Positions 1 to 7,495 of a DNA stretch of 64,000 bases are shown here, piece by piece. The stretch's first letter is position 1, and the number at the start of each line of letters is the position of its first letter. Below the pieces are notes generated by a model, which saw only the letters and a program-made list of their open reading frames with translations, was not told the DNA's origin and made no database searches. This DNA is from JABFRZ01 sp964631945 (GTDB lineage: Bacteria; Planctomycetota; UBA1135; GCA-002686595), in the NCBI GenBank assembly GCA_964631945.1, contig CAZWAY010000011.1, positions 36,195 to 100,194 of the forward strand, read 5' to 3'. Position numbers and translations under genes: made by a program.

Positions 1-196
1 TCGAGCTCACCAGCGCGACGTCCAGCGAACCGTCGGCCAGGCCGCGCGCGAGGCGCGCGGGCACGGCGCGCGTGAACTCGATGCCGGGTTCGGCCGCGAG
101 GCCCTCGTCCAGGGGACGCCCCACCAGGTAGGGCACCGAGGCGACGCGCAGCTTCGCGCTCCTCGCGTGCGAGGTCGGCGGGTTCGTGCTCAGCAT
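1..196 (-). CDS. mqnA: MqnA, chorismate dehydratase (5'-partial fragment)
   Basis: This is the N-terminal end of a minus-strand gene that runs off the left edge. The translation reads on without a stop through KLRVASVPYLVGRPLDEG and ends near LADGSLDVALVSS. That matches the start of MqnA family proteins: a substrate-binding-like fold, a first strand reading V-x-Y-L-(N/V), and a later (P)x-R-L-A-x-x-L-x-x-G-x-L-D-V-A-L-(I/V)-x-S segment. MqnA dehydrates chorismate to 3-enolpyruvylbenzoate, the first futalosine-pathway step. mqnE and mqnC, two later steps, are elsewhere in this window and support the call. The proposed ATG (194-196) lies inside the CATG that also holds the ATG of the divergent methyltransferase gene, so one or both true starts may lie a little downstream. 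About 65 residues are visible. Confidence 0.75.
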   Translation of the reverse strand, partial: MLSTNPPTSHARSAKLRVASVPYLVGRPLDEGLAAEPGIEFTRAVPARLARGLADGSLDVALVSS

Positions 197-1100
197 GCGC
201 GGCCGCAGAATCTATCATCCGCGCGTGCAGCCCGCCGTGTTCGAGCCGTGCGCCTTCCCGGGCTACGCCCTGCTCGATTCGGGCGCGGGTGAGAAGCTCG
301 AGCGCTTCGGCGAGTTCGTGCTGGTCCGGCCGGATCCGCAGGCGCTGTGGCGGCGGCGCCTGGGGCCGGAGGAATGGCAACGCGCCGATCTCGTGTTCGT
401 GCGCGAGTCCGATCGGGGCGGGCGCTTCGAGCGCCGCGGCCAGGCGCCGCCCGCGGCCGGCTGGCCGCTGGAGTTCGACGGCGCGCGCTTCTGGATCCGT
501 CCCACGCCCTTCAAGCACGTCGGCGTGTTCCCCGAGCAGGCCGCGAACTGGCGCTGGACGACCGAACGCCTGCGCGCGGCCGGTCCCGGCGCGCGCGTGC
601 TCAACCTGTTCGGCTACACGGGCGTGGCCAGCCTGCTGGCGCGCCGCGCGGGCGCGGAGGTGACGCACGTCGACGCCGCGCGCCCGGCGCTCGCCTGGGC
701 GCGCGAGAACGCCACGCTCTCCGGGCTGGGCGAGGAGGGCCTGCGCTGGGTGCTCGACGACGCGCTCGTCTTCGCGCGCCGCGAGGCGCGGCGCGGCGCG
801 CGCTACACCGGGATCCTGGTGGATCCGCCGCACTACGGGCGCGGGCCGAAGGGCGAGAAGTGGCAGCTCGAGGACGGACTCCTGCCCCTGCTCGAGGCCT
901 GCGCCGCGCTGCTCGCCGAGCGCAGCTTCCTGGTGCTCTCGAGCTATGCCGTGGGCTACACCGCGCAGTCGTTCTGGAACCTCCTGGCGGAGTTCGAGGG
1001 CGGCGCGGTGGAGGCGGGCGAGCTGGTGCTGGTCGAGCAGGGCGCGGGCGGGCGCCGGCTCCCGTGCGGCCTCGCCGCGCGCTGGGTGCGCGGACTGTGA
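195..1100 (+). CDS. class I SAM-dependent methyltransferase, RlmI-like
   Basis: About 301 residues. The Rossmann methyltransferase core shows motif I NLFGYTGVAS near residues 137-146, an acidic residue ending strand 2 (THVDAARP) and motif IV DPPHYGRGPKGEKW. These features are typical of COG1092-type enzymes related to the 23S rRNA cytosine methyltransferase RlmI. The N-terminal half (DSGAGEKLERFGEFVLVRPDPQ) is characteristic of this subgroup, but no PUA domain is obvious, so the substrate (rRNA or other) is not settled. The stop overlaps the GTG start of the downstream pseudouridine synthase (GTGA), so the two are probably translationally coupled. A joint RNA-modification role is reasonable. 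The ATG at 195 overlaps the divergent mqnA start; an in-frame GTG at 225 is an alternative that would leave a short promoter gap. Confidence 0.8.
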   Translation: MRGRRIYHPRVQPAVFEPCAFPGYALLDSGAGEKLERFGEFVLVRPDPQALWRRRLGPEEWQRADLVFVRESDRGGRFERRGQAPPAAGWPLEFDGARFWIRPTPFKHVGVFPEQAANWRWTTERLRAAGPGARVLNLFGYTGVASLLARRAGAEVTHVDAARPALAWARENATLSGLGEEGLRWVLDDALVFARREARRGARYTGILVDPPHYGRGPKGEKWQLEDGLLPLLEACAALLAERSFLVLSSYAVGYTAQSFWNLLAEFEGGAVEAGELVLVEQGAGGRRLPCGLAARWVRGL

Positions 1101-1780
1101 GCACCGCGCTCGAGGTTCTCCTGGCCGACAACCACCTGCTCGCCGTGGCCAAGCCGCCCGGCCAGCCGACCGTGCCCGACGCGAGCGGCGACGAGAGCCT
1201 GCTCGAGCGTGCGCGCGCCTGGGTCAAGCGCGAGAAGGCCAAGCCCGGAGCGGTCTACCTCGGCGTCGTGCACCGCCTCGACCGGCCGGTGTCGGGCGTG
1301 GTGGTCTTCGCGCGCACCTCGAAGGCCGCGGCGCGCCTCACGGCGGCCTTCAAGTCGCGCGACGTCCACAAACTCTACTGGGGCGTTTGCGCCCTGGCTC
1401 CCGCCGTCGCGGAGGGCGTGGTCGAGCACTGGCTGGTGAAGGACGCACAGCGCAACGTCGTGCGCGTGGTGGCGAGCGAGCGCCCCGGCGCGCTGCTCGC
1501 GCGCACGCGCTATCGCGTGCTGGCGCGCTCGAACGTGGGCCGCGGGCCGCGCGTGCTGATCGAGCTCGCGCCCGAGACCGGGCGACCGCACCAGCTGCGC
1601 GTGGCGCTGGCCTCGCTCGGCTGTCCCTTGCTCGGCGACCTCAAGTACGGCGCGCGCGCGCCGCTCTCCGACAAGAGCATCGCGCTGCACGCACGCGAGC
1701 TCGAGCTGCCGCACCCGACGCGGGGCGAGAGGGTTCGCATCGAGTGCCTGCCGCCCGAGCTCGCGCTCTGGCGCTTCTGA
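1097..1780 (+). CDS. RluA-family RNA pseudouridine synthase
   Basis: 227 residues from a GTG whose last two bases overlap the TGA of the methyltransferase gene. The catalytic motif HRLDRPVSGVVVFA carries the aspartate nucleophile of the RluA/RsuA superfamily. The C-terminal motif GRPHQLRVALASLGCPLLGDLKYG is the usual RluA signature for the target-uridine pocket. There is no N-terminal S4 domain, so this is a compact RluA-type enzyme acting on rRNA or tRNA; which uridine it modifies cannot be read from the sequence. It forms a two-gene unit with the methyltransferase. The gene ends about 50 bp before a convergent lipoprotein gene. Confidence 0.9.
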   Translation: MSTALEVLLADNHLLAVAKPPGQPTVPDASGDESLLERARAWVKREKAKPGAVYLGVVHRLDRPVSGVVVFARTSKAAARLTAAFKSRDVHKLYWGVCALAPAVAEGVVEHWLVKDAQRNVVRVVASERPGALLARTRYRVLARSNVGRGPRVLIELAPETGRPHQLRVALASLGCPLLGDLKYGARAPLSDKSIALHARELELPHPTRGERVRIECLPPELALWRF

Positions 1781-1829
1781 TCGATACCCCGCCTTCCTCT
1801 CCGGGGGAGGAGTCGAAGCTGCGTCCGCT

Positions 1830-2492
1830 TCAGCCGCCCAGGATCCGGCGGCGCTCGAGGACGAGGCCGCGCTCGCCATCGATCTGGAACACGCGCTCGA
1901 TCTCGATCCCCGAGCGGCGCACGGGCTTCCGGTACTCCGCGCGCGCCTCGGCGTCGCGCTCGCCGCGCGCGTCCACGCCCGCCAGCGCGGGCGCTTCCTC
2001 GTCCTGGATCTCGCGTGCGAACAGCGGCAGCACGGTGAGGGCCAGCGAGTAGGTCGCGTCGCCCACGAAGGACTCGATCACCAGGTGGAAGTCGAGACCG
2101 CCCGCGAACACGTCCACGCCGCCGACCTCGGGGTTGTCGATGCTGGTCCAGCTCGCCACCGTCTGGTCGATCTGCGGGTCGTACAGGCTCACGTCGAGGT
2201 CGGCCGCGGCGTTGTCGATGAACAGCTCGAAGTCCACGTGCAGGGCCTGCCCCGCGGTGAAGGCGAAGCCGTCGAAGGGGTCGGCCAGGTCGTCGCGCAC
2301 GTTGCCGTCGATGAACAGGCGTTGGCCCGGGCGCAGCACGCCGAAGTGGTTGGCCGTGAGCGGGTCGTCGTTGCGCTCCTGCTCGCGGAACACCGGGATG
2401 CCGCCGTTGCCCGAGCCACCGCCGTGGTGGCCGTGATGGCAGGCGACCAGGCCGAAGGAAGCCAGGGAGAGCGCGAGAAGTCGGGGTCGCAT
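1830..2492 (-). CDS. lipoprotein with pre-peptidase C-terminal-like domain
   Basis: 220 residues. The N-terminus MRPRLLALSLASFGLVAC is a lipoprotein signal peptide with the lipid-accepting Cys at residue 18, followed by a His/Gly-rich linker (HHGHHGGGSGNGG). The body begins EQERNDDPLTANHFG, passes through VRDDLADPFDGFAF and ends a beta-rich segment with DLDVSLYDPQ. That is the pattern of bacterial pre-peptidase C-terminal (PPC) domains: acidic opening, D-x-D-x-F core, L-x-V-x-L-Y-D. PPC domains are secreted beta-sandwich modules, usually attached to proteases or other exoenzymes; here the domain stands alone. The C-terminal 60 residues are charged and unassigned. Function unknown; probably anchored to a membrane and facing the periplasm or outside. 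Confidence 0.72.
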   Translation of the reverse strand: MRPRLLALSLASFGLVACHHGHHGGGSGNGGIPVFREQERNDDPLTANHFGVLRPGQRLFIDGNVRDDLADPFDGFAFTAGQALHVDFELFIDNAAADLDVSLYDPQIDQTVASWTSIDNPEVGGVDVFAGGLDFHLVIESFVGDATYSLALTVLPLFAREIQDEEAPALAGVDARGERDAEARAEYRKPVRRSGIEIERVFQIDGERGLVLERRRILGG

Positions 2493-2794
2493 GGGCGGTG
2501 TCCTCGGGTTCGGGCGAGTGGCGCGGTGTGTGTCCTCCCGGGGGGCCGCAGAAGGCGTCCGCCGGGCGGCGCGCGCGCGCCGGCCGTCGCTGGCGCAAGG
2601 CGTGTGCCGGTTGCGAGCGGCCGGGGCGCGCGTCGACGGCCGGACGGGAGGCCCGCCACGGAGCCCGCGGGCGACCCACCCGCGCGGTCGTAACTCTCCG
2701 ATTCGATGGAGGCTTAGGCGCACGGCGTGGGGCCCCCTGGCGAGGCCCTTGAGGCGCGCGCGGCAGTTCTCTTTCCTGCGCAATGGGTGGGAAC
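2493..2794. other. intergenic region between divergent genes
   Basis: About 300 bp separate the divergent lipoprotein and ParA-like genes, the longest gap in the window. Small frames here translate to Arg/Gly/Ala-rich strings without SD sequences or homology features and look like GC-driven artefacts. The stretch near 2695-2716 (aactctccgattcgatggag) is locally less GC-rich and could hold promoter elements for one or both genes, but I see no clear -35/-10 pair, riboswitch or terminator. Confidence 0.5.
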
Positions 2795-3601
2795 ATGAAG
2801 ACTCTCGCGTTGGTGAACCAGAAGGGCGGCTGCGGCAAGACGACCACGGCCGTGAACCTGGCCGGGGCCCTGGCCGCGCGCGGCGAGCGCGTGCTCTTGG
2901 TCGACCTCGATCCGCAGGCGCACGCGACCATGGCGCTGTCCGTGGCGGTCGAGCGCGGCGAGACCTCGATCGCGGACGTGCTGCTGCGCGGGACCTCGCT
3001 CCGCGACACGCTGCGCTCCGCGCCGGGCGGGATCGCGCTGGCTCCCTCCACGCTCGAGCTCAGCGAGCTCGAGGAAGCGGCCGGGCGCATGCTGCACCCC
3101 GAGCAGCTCCTGGCCCAGGCGCTGTCCGAGCTCGGCGACGACTTCGACTTCGCGCTGCTCGACTGCCCGCCGCGCGCCGACGGCGTGCTGACCGCCAATG
3201 CGCTGCGCGCGGCCGACGTGGCCGTGCTGGTGGTCGAGATGGGCGCCTTCGCGCTGCAGGGCGCGATCAAGGCCCTGGCGGTGTTCGCCGACCTGGCGCG
3301 CGACATGGAGGTGCGCTTCGAGCTGCGCGTGGTCGGGACGCTGTTCGATCGCGGCACCGAGCTCGCGCGCGAGCTCCTGATCGGCACCCAGGCGCGCTTC
3401 GCCGAGAGCCTGTTCGACACCGTGATCCACCAGAGCGTGCGCCTGCGCGAGGCCGCGGCCTCGGGCGTGCCGGTGCAGGTGCTCGATCCGGGTTCGCGGG
3501 CGGCGCGCGACTTCGCCGCGCTGGCCGAGGAGGTGTGCGCGCTGCACCCGCGCCACGCGCGTTCGCCCGAGCTGGTGGGCCTGCACGCCGAGGAGGCCTG
3601 A
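2795..3601 (+). CDS. ParA/Soj-family ATPase
   Basis: 268 residues from the ATG at 2795, which is preceded by GGTGGG at a good SD distance; an ATG 12 bp upstream is possible. The deviant Walker A motif KGGCGKTT near residues 9-16 has the signature lysine, followed by VLLVDLDPQAHAT (A' motif) and a Walker B-like FDFALLDCPP. This is a Soj/ParA-type MinD-superfamily ATPase, which dimerises on ATP and binds DNA or membrane to position cargo. No parB gene or parS-like site is nearby. Instead the stop codon overlaps the ATG of a helix-hairpin-helix protein (TGATG), making that protein the likely partner. This points to an orphan positioning ATPase rather than the chromosome-partition ParA, although the chromosomal one cannot be excluded. 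Confidence 0.88.
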   Translation: MKTLALVNQKGGCGKTTTAVNLAGALAARGERVLLVDLDPQAHATMALSVAVERGETSIADVLLRGTSLRDTLRSAPGGIALAPSTLELSELEEAAGRMLHPEQLLAQALSELGDDFDFALLDCPPRADGVLTANALRAADVAVLVVEMGAFALQGAIKALAVFADLARDMEVRFELRVVGTLFDRGTELARELLIGTQARFAESLFDTVIHQSVRLREAAASGVPVQVLDPGSRAARDFAALAEEVCALHPRHARSPELVGLHAEEA

Positions 3602-4470
3602 TGGACGGCCTGGCGCTGCTCTGCAACCTGTGCGCGGACGGACCCGTGACGCTGAAGCGCCTGCGCCTCGCGGGCGTGGGCAGCCTGGCCGAGCTCGAGC
3701 GCGCCGCGCCGCCCGAGCTCGCGGAATGGCTGCACGCCTCGGTGCCCCAGGCGCGCGGCTTCGTGGAGGAGGCGCAGAAGCTCCGCCGGCGGCTGGCCGA
3801 GGAGCAGCTTTCGGTCGTGAGCCTGGACTCCGCGGCCTCCGCCGTGCGCCGGGCGCCGCGCTCCGTCCCGGAGCCGGGCGCGCCCGCGCTGGCCTCGGCG
3901 CCGCCGACGTCCGCGCTCGAACCCCTGCGCGCGGGCCTGCTCCCCGGCCTCGACGAGGCCTTGTGCACGCGCCTCGCCCTGCACCACGTGCGCACGCTCC
4001 AGGCCCTCGGCGAGCTCGCCGGGCTGGCGCTCGCGCGCCGCACCGGCATTCCCTACTCGACCCTGCTCGAGCTCTCGCGCCAGGCGCGCCGCTTCACCAT
4101 CGCGCGCACGCGCGAGTCGCAGACGAGCGTGGCGCCGTACACCGAGTCGGAGCCCGTTTCGGTCTCCGAGGCCGCGTCCGAGGCCGCCGCACCCGCCGCC
4201 GCACCCGCCGCACCCGCCGCCGCACCCCTAGCAGAGCCCGTGCCCATCGAGGCGCGCGAGCTGCGGCCGCAGGTCGTCCAGCTGCGGCACGTCGAACCCC
4301 GTCAGGTCGAGCCCCGGCCGGAAAGGGTCGACGAAGGCGAGCTGCGGGAGGTCGAACTCCGTCCCTTCGAGCCGCGTCCGAGGCGCGCGGCACACGAGCG
4401 CGAGTTCACGCGTTCCGACGAGTTCACGCTGCCGCTGGTCGAGCCCGAGTCAGCCGGCCCGTTCGGCTGA
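3601..4470 (+). CDS. helix-hairpin-helix protein coupled to ParA-like ATPase
   Basis: 289 residues; the ATG shares a base with the stop of the ParA-like gene, so the two are translationally coupled. Two short helical segments resemble HhH modules: LKRLRLAGVGSLAELERAA (about residues 18-36) and LLPGLDEALCTRLALHHVRT-LQALGELAGLALARRTGIPY (about 117-155). HhH modules bind DNA nonspecifically or bind proteins. The C-terminal 120 residues are low-complexity: an Ala/Pro run, then repeated valine-glutamate-proline-arginine type units. No known family is recognised for the whole protein. Gene order suggests it is the ParA cargo adaptor or DNA-binding partner, in place of ParB; that is inference. Confidence 0.7.
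   Translation: MDGLALLCNLCADGPVTLKRLRLAGVGSLAELERAAPPELAEWLHASVPQARGFVEEAQKLRRRLAEEQLSVVSLDSAASAVRRAPRSVPEPGAPALASAPPTSALEPLRAGLLPGLDEALCTRLALHHVRTLQALGELAGLALARRTGIPYSTLLELSRQARRFTIARTRESQTSVAPYTESEPVSVSEAASEAAAPAAAPAAPAAAPLAEPVPIEARELRPQVVQLRHVEPRQVEPRPERVDEGELREVELRPFEPRPRRAAHEREFTRSDEFTLPLVEPESAGPFG
4184..4228 (+). repeat. Ala/Pro-coding short tandem repeat
   Basis: Tandem gccgccgcaccc-like units inside the HhH-protein gene encode an Ala-Ala-Ala-Pro run. It is likely a flexible linker and prone to length change by slippage. Confidence 0.75.
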
Positions 4471-4543
4471 CGGATTTCTCCCCCGTGCTCTGCCGCGCAG
4501 ACCGCGCCTCCACGGTCGGTTTCCCTCCGGCGGGGGCGCGCCC

Positions 4544-5734
4544 CTAGGCCATCACCGGCGCCGGTTCGCCGACTTTCGCCCGCTCCTCGTCCGCCGACCA
4601 CACGACGTTGTAGAGCGTGTCGCGCTCGACCGGGGTGCGACCCGCGTCGCGGATCCAGGCCACGAGCTCCGCGCGCTGGACCTGCTGCGGCGTCTTCGCG
4701 CCGGCGTCGTGGTAGATGTGCTCCTCGACCACCGTGCCGTCCACGTCGTCGGCGCCGAAGGCCAGCGCGAGCTGCGCGATCTCGATGCCGAGCATGATCC
4801 AGTAGGCCTTGACGTGCGCGATGTTGTCGAGCATCAACCTCCCGACCGCGATTTCGCGCAGCTCGTCCAGCGCGCTCGGCCCGGGCAAGTGCGACCACTC
4901 GTTGTTCTCGGGGTGGAACGAGAGCGGGATGTAGGTCTGGAAGCCGCCGGTCTCGTCCTGCAGGCGCCGCAGGCGGTCGAGGTGGTCGACCCTCTCCTCC
5001 AAAGTTTCGATGTGCCCGTGCAGCATGGTGCAGTTCGAGCGCAGCCCGGCTTTGTGAACGATGCGTGCGAGCTCCAGCCACTGCTCGCCCGTGATCTTCA
5101 GGCGATAGCCCTGCTTGTGGATGCGCTCGGAGAAGATCTCGGCCCCGCCGCCCGGGCAGGACCCCAGCCCGGCCGCGATCAACTCGGGCAGCACCTCGGC
5201 GAGCGGCCGCTTCGCGCTCTTCGCGATCTGGTCGAGCTCGACCATCGTGAAGGCCTTGATGTGGATCGACGGACGCGCCGCCTTCACCGCGCGCAGGAGC
5301 TCGAGGTAGTACGAGTACGGGATCTTCGGCCACACGCCCGCGACCATGTGGACCTCGGTCACGGGCTCGTGGAGCTGCGCGCGGACCTTCTCGGCGGCCT
5401 GCTCGGGCGAGAGCTGGTAGGCGCCGGCCTGCCCGGGCAGGCGGTCGAACGAGCAGAAGGCGCAGAACTTGTTGCAGTAGTTGGTGTAGTTGACGTGCTG
5501 GTTGACGTTGAAGTACGCGAGGTCCCCGTGCAGGCGCTCGCGCACGTGGTTGGCGAGCTCGCCCAGCACGTACAGCTCGTTCGTGCGGTAGAGCGCGAGC
5601 CCGTCGTCGAGGGTGAGGCGTTCGCGTGCCAGGACCCTCTCGGCGATGGCGCCGAGCCCCGCGCGTCGGGCGCGCTCGCGCAGCGTCGCGACGCCAGACT
5701 CCAGGGCGGCAGGGCTCGAATCCGTGGGGACCAT
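4544..5734 (-). CDS. mqnE: MqnE, aminofutalosine synthase (radical SAM)
   Basis: 396 residues. The radical SAM cluster motif is in YTNYCNKFCAFCSF (C-x3-C-x2-C), near residue 75. MqnE-type features follow: TEVHMVAGVWP, YYLELLRAVKAARPSIHIKAF and GGGAEIFSERIHKQ. The closely related MqnC is also in this window and has the different Q-G-G-H-H-P signature, so the two can be told apart. MqnE adds the adenosyl radical to the enolpyruvyl benzoate made by MqnA, giving aminofutalosine in menaquinone synthesis. The gene stands alone on the minus strand and is convergent with the ParA/HhH pair. The ATG at 5734 gives the normal family length; a TATACT box lies only 8 bp upstream. Confidence 0.92.
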   Translation of the reverse strand: MVPTDSSPAALESGVATLRERARRAGLGAIAERVLARERLTLDDGLALYRTNELYVLGELANHVRERLHGDLAYFNVNQHVNYTNYCNKFCAFCSFDRLPGQAGAYQLSPEQAAEKVRAQLHEPVTEVHMVAGVWPKIPYSYYLELLRAVKAARPSIHIKAFTMVELDQIAKSAKRPLAEVLPELIAAGLGSCPGGGAEIFSERIHKQGYRLKITGEQWLELARIVHKAGLRSNCTMLHGHIETLEERVDHLDRLRRLQDETGGFQTYIPLSFHPENNEWSHLPGPSALDELREIAVGRLMLDNIAHVKAYWIMLGIEIAQLALAFGADDVDGTVVEEHIYHDAGAKTPQQVQRAELVAWIRDAGRTPVERDTLYNVVWSADEERAKVGEPAPVMA

Positions 5735-5742
5735 GGGCTGCG

Positions 5743-5748
5743 AGTATA
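5743..5748 (-). promoter_or_regulatory. possible -10 box for mqnE
   Basis: On the minus strand TATACT (5 of 6 matches to TATAAT) lies 8 bp upstream of the mqnE ATG, in an AT-rich island. No good -35 is visible at 17 bp, and transcription from it would give an almost leaderless mRNA. Confidence 0.3.
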
Positions 5749-5798
5749 GGTTGCGGGCCTCGTCCGACCCACTGCGGCCCACGGGCGATTCGGGCGGG

Positions 5799-7373
5799 CT
5801 AACCGTTCCCGCTGGCCGGCTGCGCGCGGTCGAGCTCGAGCTGCAGGCGCGTGTGCACGAGATCGTTGATGCGTTGTGAGTCGCGCAGGGCCAGCAGGGC
5901 CTGCGACTGGGCCGCGTGGATCGCGGTCCGCACCTCGCGCGAGACGTCCAGGCGCGCTCGCGCACGCAGGCGCTCGGCCTCGTCGCGCTCGCGCAGCGCC
6001 TCGAGCTCGTCCTGCATGGCGGTGCGCAGGTGGTGGACCGAGATGGGGCACGAGACCTCGCAGCAATACTCGTCCAGGCGCGCGATCCCGGCCTGCAGCA
6101 GGGCCTCGCGCGCGGTGCGCAGCTCGGCCGCGGTCTCGTCGCCGGCGTCGATGCGCAGGGCGCGCACCAGGGGGCCGAGCGTGAGGCCCATGGCGAACAG
6201 CGTCACGAGCACCACGACCAGCGTCACGAACACGATCAATTCGCGTCCAGGGAAGGGCGCGCCCTCGGCCACCGTCGCGGGCAGGGCCAGGGCCGCCGCC
6301 AGCGAGACGCTGCCGCGCACGCCGCACCAGCCGGCGACGAGCACGTTGCGGAGCGGCGGATAGCCGCCTTCCTTGGCGCGCAGGCGCGGGTTGAGGCGCA
6401 GCGGCAGGTAGCCGGCCGGGAAGATCCACACGAAGCGCGTCACGATCACCACCAGCGCCACCCCGAGCGCGCCGGCCAGCGCGTGCGGCGCGCTCAGATG
6501 TCCGCCCTGCACCAGCGCCGGTACCTCGAGCCCGATGTACAGGAAGCTCAGCGCGTTGGCCACGAACACGAGCAGGCTCCACACCGAGTAGAGGGGCGCA
6601 CGGCTCTGGGCCGAGACGTGGTGGATGCGCAGGGCGACGAAGAAACCGGCCACGACCACGGCCAGCACGCTCGAGACGCCCAGCTTCAGCCCGAGCAGCG
6701 CGGCCAGGTACGGCGAGATCAGCGACAGCACGAACAGCGTCGGCGTCTCGCGCACGCGCCGGTTGAGGGCCGCGAAGACGAGCCCGACCAGGAGGCCGAG
6801 GGCCACGCCGCCGCCCGTGACCCAGGCGAACCTGCCGACCACGGCGCCGAACTGGAAGCCTCCCGACAAGAGCAGCACCACGCAGATCTGCAGCCCCACC
6901 AGGCCCGTGCCGTCGTTCACCAGGCTCTCGCCGCCGAGGATCGCGGTCGCGCGGCGCGGGATGCGCAGGCGCTCGAGCACGGCCTGGGTCGCGACCGTGT
7001 CGGTGGGCGAGAGGATCGCGCCGAGCGCGAAGCACGCCACCCAGGGCAGCTCCGGGAAGAGCCAGCGCGCCGCCAGCCCCACCGTCAGGATGGTGAAGGC
7101 CACCAGGCCGATGGCGAGCATCAGGATCGGCCGCAGCCAGCGCCGGAAGTCGTGCCACGAGGTGTTGAAGGCGTCCGCGTACAGGAGCGGCGGCAGGAGC
7201 ACCAGGAGCACCAGGTTCGGGTCCAGGCGCGGGTGCGGCAGGCCGGGCACGAGCGCCAGCGCGAGACCGGCGAGCGTCAGCGCGATCGGCAACGGCAGGC
7301 GCAGGCGCGGCGCGGCCAGGGCCGTCAGGCCGATGGTCACGAGCAGGGCCAGGATGGCGTCGAGCGAGGGCAC
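5799..7373 (-). CDS. CPA1-family Na+/H+ antiporter
   Basis: 524 residues. The N-terminal 400 residues hold about 12 hydrophobic segments. CPA1 antiporter motifs are plain: LLPPLLYADAF in an early helix, FALGAILSPTDTVATQ, and the ion-binding ESLVNDGTGLV. These match NhaP/SLC9-type exchangers, which use a proton gradient to expel Na+ or K+ from the cytoplasm. The hydrophilic C-terminal 120 residues (Cys/His cluster around DEYCCEVSCPISVHHL, then a charged helical tail) are cytoplasmic and probably regulatory. The gene is on the minus strand just upstream of mqnE with a 64-bp gap; nothing ties their functions. The start ATG at 7373 places the first helix at the N-terminus as expected. Confidence 0.9.
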   Translation of the reverse strand: MPSLDAILALLVTIGLTALAAPRLRLPLPIALTLAGLALALVPGLPHPRLDPNLVLLVLLPPLLYADAFNTSWHDFRRWLRPILMLAIGLVAFTILTVGLAARWLFPELPWVACFALGAILSPTDTVATQAVLERLRIPRRATAILGGESLVNDGTGLVGLQICVVLLLSGGFQFGAVVGRFAWVTGGGVALGLLVGLVFAALNRRVRETPTLFVLSLISPYLAALLGLKLGVSSVLAVVVAGFFVALRIHHVSAQSRAPLYSVWSLLVFVANALSFLYIGLEVPALVQGGHLSAPHALAGALGVALVVIVTRFVWIFPAGYLPLRLNPRLRAKEGGYPPLRNVLVAGWCGVRGSVSLAAALALPATVAEGAPFPGRELIVFVTLVVVLVTLFAMGLTLGPLVRALRIDAGDETAAELRTAREALLQAGIARLDEYCCEVSCPISVHHLRTAMQDELEALRERDEAERLRARARLDVSREVRTAIHAAQSQALLALRDSQRINDLVHTRLQLELDRAQPASGNG

Positions 7374-7495
7374 GGGGGCGGGAGCTTAGCCGCCCACCCC
7401 GGACCCGCAAGCCGCGCCGAAACGCGCGCGGGGGTGGATCGGACTCGTCCGATAGGGAGGATCGTGCCCATCCCGGCCGCAGTGGAGACCGACCC

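Noticed and set aside
2498..2752. Small plus-strand frame in the 2.5-2.8 kb gap as a gene
   Set aside because: Arg/Gly/Ala-rich with no SD, no conservation feature, typical GC artefact.
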